NCBI GenBank assembly: GCA_900239685.1 | Contig: OENT01000038.1 | Coordinates: forward strand, 124,001 to 188,000 | DNA from: Rotaria macrura | Lineage: Eukaryota > Rotifera > Eurotatoria > Philodinida > Philodinidae | Reading direction: 5' to 3' | Length of the DNA: 64,000 nt | In this document: positions 63,001-64,000 of the stretch, one piece after another | Layout: each line of letters begins with the position of its first letter | How positions within the stretch are numbered: position 1 is the first letter of the stretch | Notes under the pieces: model-generated | What the model was told of the DNA's origin: nothing | Seen by the model: only the letters and a program-made list of their open reading frames with translations | Database searches by the model: none | Program-made: the position numbers and the translations under genes

Positions 63001-63574
63001 GTTTGACTTAACATATCGCTGTGTATTCTCTTTTATTTTTATTTTTAACACTAATAGAGAACAGTCGCAACAGATACTCAAGATTTATTACGGTTTTTTG
63101 AAAAACGTGATCAAACAAAAGATTCTTTGATGTGGACGCCAAGCACATTCATAAATTTAGCAAAAAATGTTGTTAGTTTATGTCGCGAAGTACGAGAAAT
63201 CACTCGACGTGAGCCACGTTGTCTTAAATTATCATCGCCATGCTATGTACTTGGTGATATACATGGAAATTATCAAGATTTAGTTTGTTTTGAAAAGTCT
63301 CTTTGGCGTGCAACACCTCTTTTATCACCAGCAGCCTTTCTTTTTCTTGGTGATTATGTTGATCGTGGAATACACGGGCTGGAAGTAAGTATTTTCTTTT
63401 TCAAATGAAAAATTCACGTTTTTCATTTTATTTGTTTGAAAAATAAAATTCGTGTTTACTCTTCTAGGTTATCATTTATTTACTTGCCGCCAAATATCAG
63501 TGTCCAAAGAAAGTTTTACTTCTTCGTGGAAATCATGAAATCAGAAAAGTTCAACAAATGTTCAGTTTTTACAA
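60027..63574 (+). CDS. PPP-family Ser/Thr phosphatase with N-terminal Nudix-like and EF-hand-like regions (3' end beyond window)
   Basis: Sixteen exons seen: 60027-60118, 60300-60325, 60478-60561, 60674-60828, 60879-60989, 61050-61197, 61271-61408, 61489-61674, 61744-61779, 61836-61920, 62334-62420, 62488-62622, 62700-62740, 62809-62984, 63058-63384, 63468-63574; about 644 residues before the edge. The exon 3/4 junction is uncertain, as another donor at 60588 would bring in a stop. Residues about 67-200 read as a Nudix fold: [35 protein letters not shown], then AAKRI. The box keeps G-E..AA.R but lacks the catalytic REXXEE. Residues 265-355 hold two weak EF-hands ([14 protein letters not shown] and [15 protein letters not shown]). 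The phosphatase core has GDIHG (566-570), GDYVDRG (598-604) and GNHE (630-633), so the metal-binding residues present so far are intact. The rest of the catalytic domain is outside. Confidence 0.85.
62126..62183 (+). other. Exon-like segment with in-frame TGA inside the phosphatase gene
   Basis: Bounded by a CTTTTGATAG acceptor and a TGG|GTTAGG donor. In the phase of the preceding exon it reads [11 protein letters not shown], stop, GEQLAQFW, which looks like protein. It is 58 nt (not a multiple of three). Skipping it joins 61920 to 62334 in frame (EEFR|ELHTD). It could be a poison exon used in alternative splicing, or a decayed exon. Confidence 0.4.
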
Positions 63575-64000
63575 GTATGTTATTATCTCAGTGAATTCAC
63601 GTTCTGCAAAGAGTACCTGTCGTTAGCATTGTTGAGATACTACGCATTCTATTATTAGACAGAGCTTCTTTTTAGTTTTTTTTAATCTATTATAAAGCTT
63701 TTATAAAGCTGACTTAGAGGCCTCTTCGTCAATTGATTGCATTCTATTTTTGTTGATTGTTTTCTTTTGCCCAACGGAAGCAATAGAACTTTTGCTGGTG
63801 AGGATGTACTAATCATTGTTTGCATAAGAACAAAAAGATGATTCCATTGAACGTTTCTCTTATGTAATTATTTAATATCTACTGATTAGTTCAAAGGATA
63901 GGAATGAATAGGGTACGCGTGGATCTTTGCTTCACTGACGCTCAAAAAACTCATTTATTTACTTATAATACTGAAAATAATCAACGGAAATTAAATTCTT

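Noticed and set aside
1..64000. tRNA, rRNA, CRISPR arrays, bacterial operons
   Set aside because: No cloverleaf with a GTTCGA-type arm, no rRNA core, no spaced direct repeats; the window is eukaryotic nuclear DNA.

Overview
This is a nuclear genomic window from an invertebrate animal, most likely a bdelloid rotifer. It is AT-rich, uses the standard genetic code, and its genes are split by many short introns (typically 50-80 nt) with GT..AG ends and T-rich acceptors. The gene set is plainly metazoan: plexin, GIPC, SMKR1, MMD-type PAQR, NKIRAS, capping protein beta, geminin and an amine GPCR. The rotifer assignment is inference. It rests on intron style, the general look of the proteins, a FUSC-family membrane protein that is unusual in animals, and a gene fragment resembling a domain I associate with bdelloid multi-domain proteins. 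No species marker is present.

Layout. 1-789 (-): the N-terminal sema part of a plexin, running off the left edge. 0.8-9.07 kb: gene-free AT-rich DNA with many microsatellites. 9.07-17.84 kb: a gene-dense block with GIPC (-), SMKR1 (+, head-to-head with GIPC), an MMD/PAQR receptor (-) and an 885-residue FUSC-type transporter (-). 17.8-34.1 kb: gene-poor and repeat-rich. It holds a TTAA-flanked palindromic element, two unassigned exons of an unknown gene, a decayed LINE inserted in a CCCAGG-ended inverted-repeat element with a visible target-site duplication, further elements of the same style, and a broken gene fragment. 34.1-46.35 kb: four genes in tandem on the plus strand, XRN1 (15 exons, 1700 aa), NKIRAS-like (8 exons), CAPZB (2 exons) and geminin (4 exons). 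46.35-51.6 kb: no gene seen. 51.6-55.87 kb (+): a biogenic-amine GPCR with a very long third intracellular loop. 55.9-60.0 kb: no gene, but a large inverted-repeat element near 59-59.9 kb. 60.03 kb to the right edge (+): a PPP-family Ser/Thr phosphatase whose N-terminus carries a Nudix-like fold and degenerate EF-hands.

The genes do not form one pathway; this is ordinary animal synteny with housekeeping roles: mRNA decay (XRN1), actin capping (CAPZB), replication licensing (geminin), receptor trafficking (GIPC), and signalling (plexin, NKIRAS, GPCR, PAQR, phosphatase). The points most worth a second look are the Nudix-like/EF-hand/phosphatase architecture with an exon-like segment carrying an in-frame stop, the FUSC transporter as a possible horizontal acquisition, a repeated short motif in the XRN1 tail, the nested mobile elements, and AG acceptors just upstream of several start codons that could be spliced-leader sites. 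Exon boundaries were read by hand from reading-frame continuity, splice consensus and remembered family sequence. I ran no alignment.
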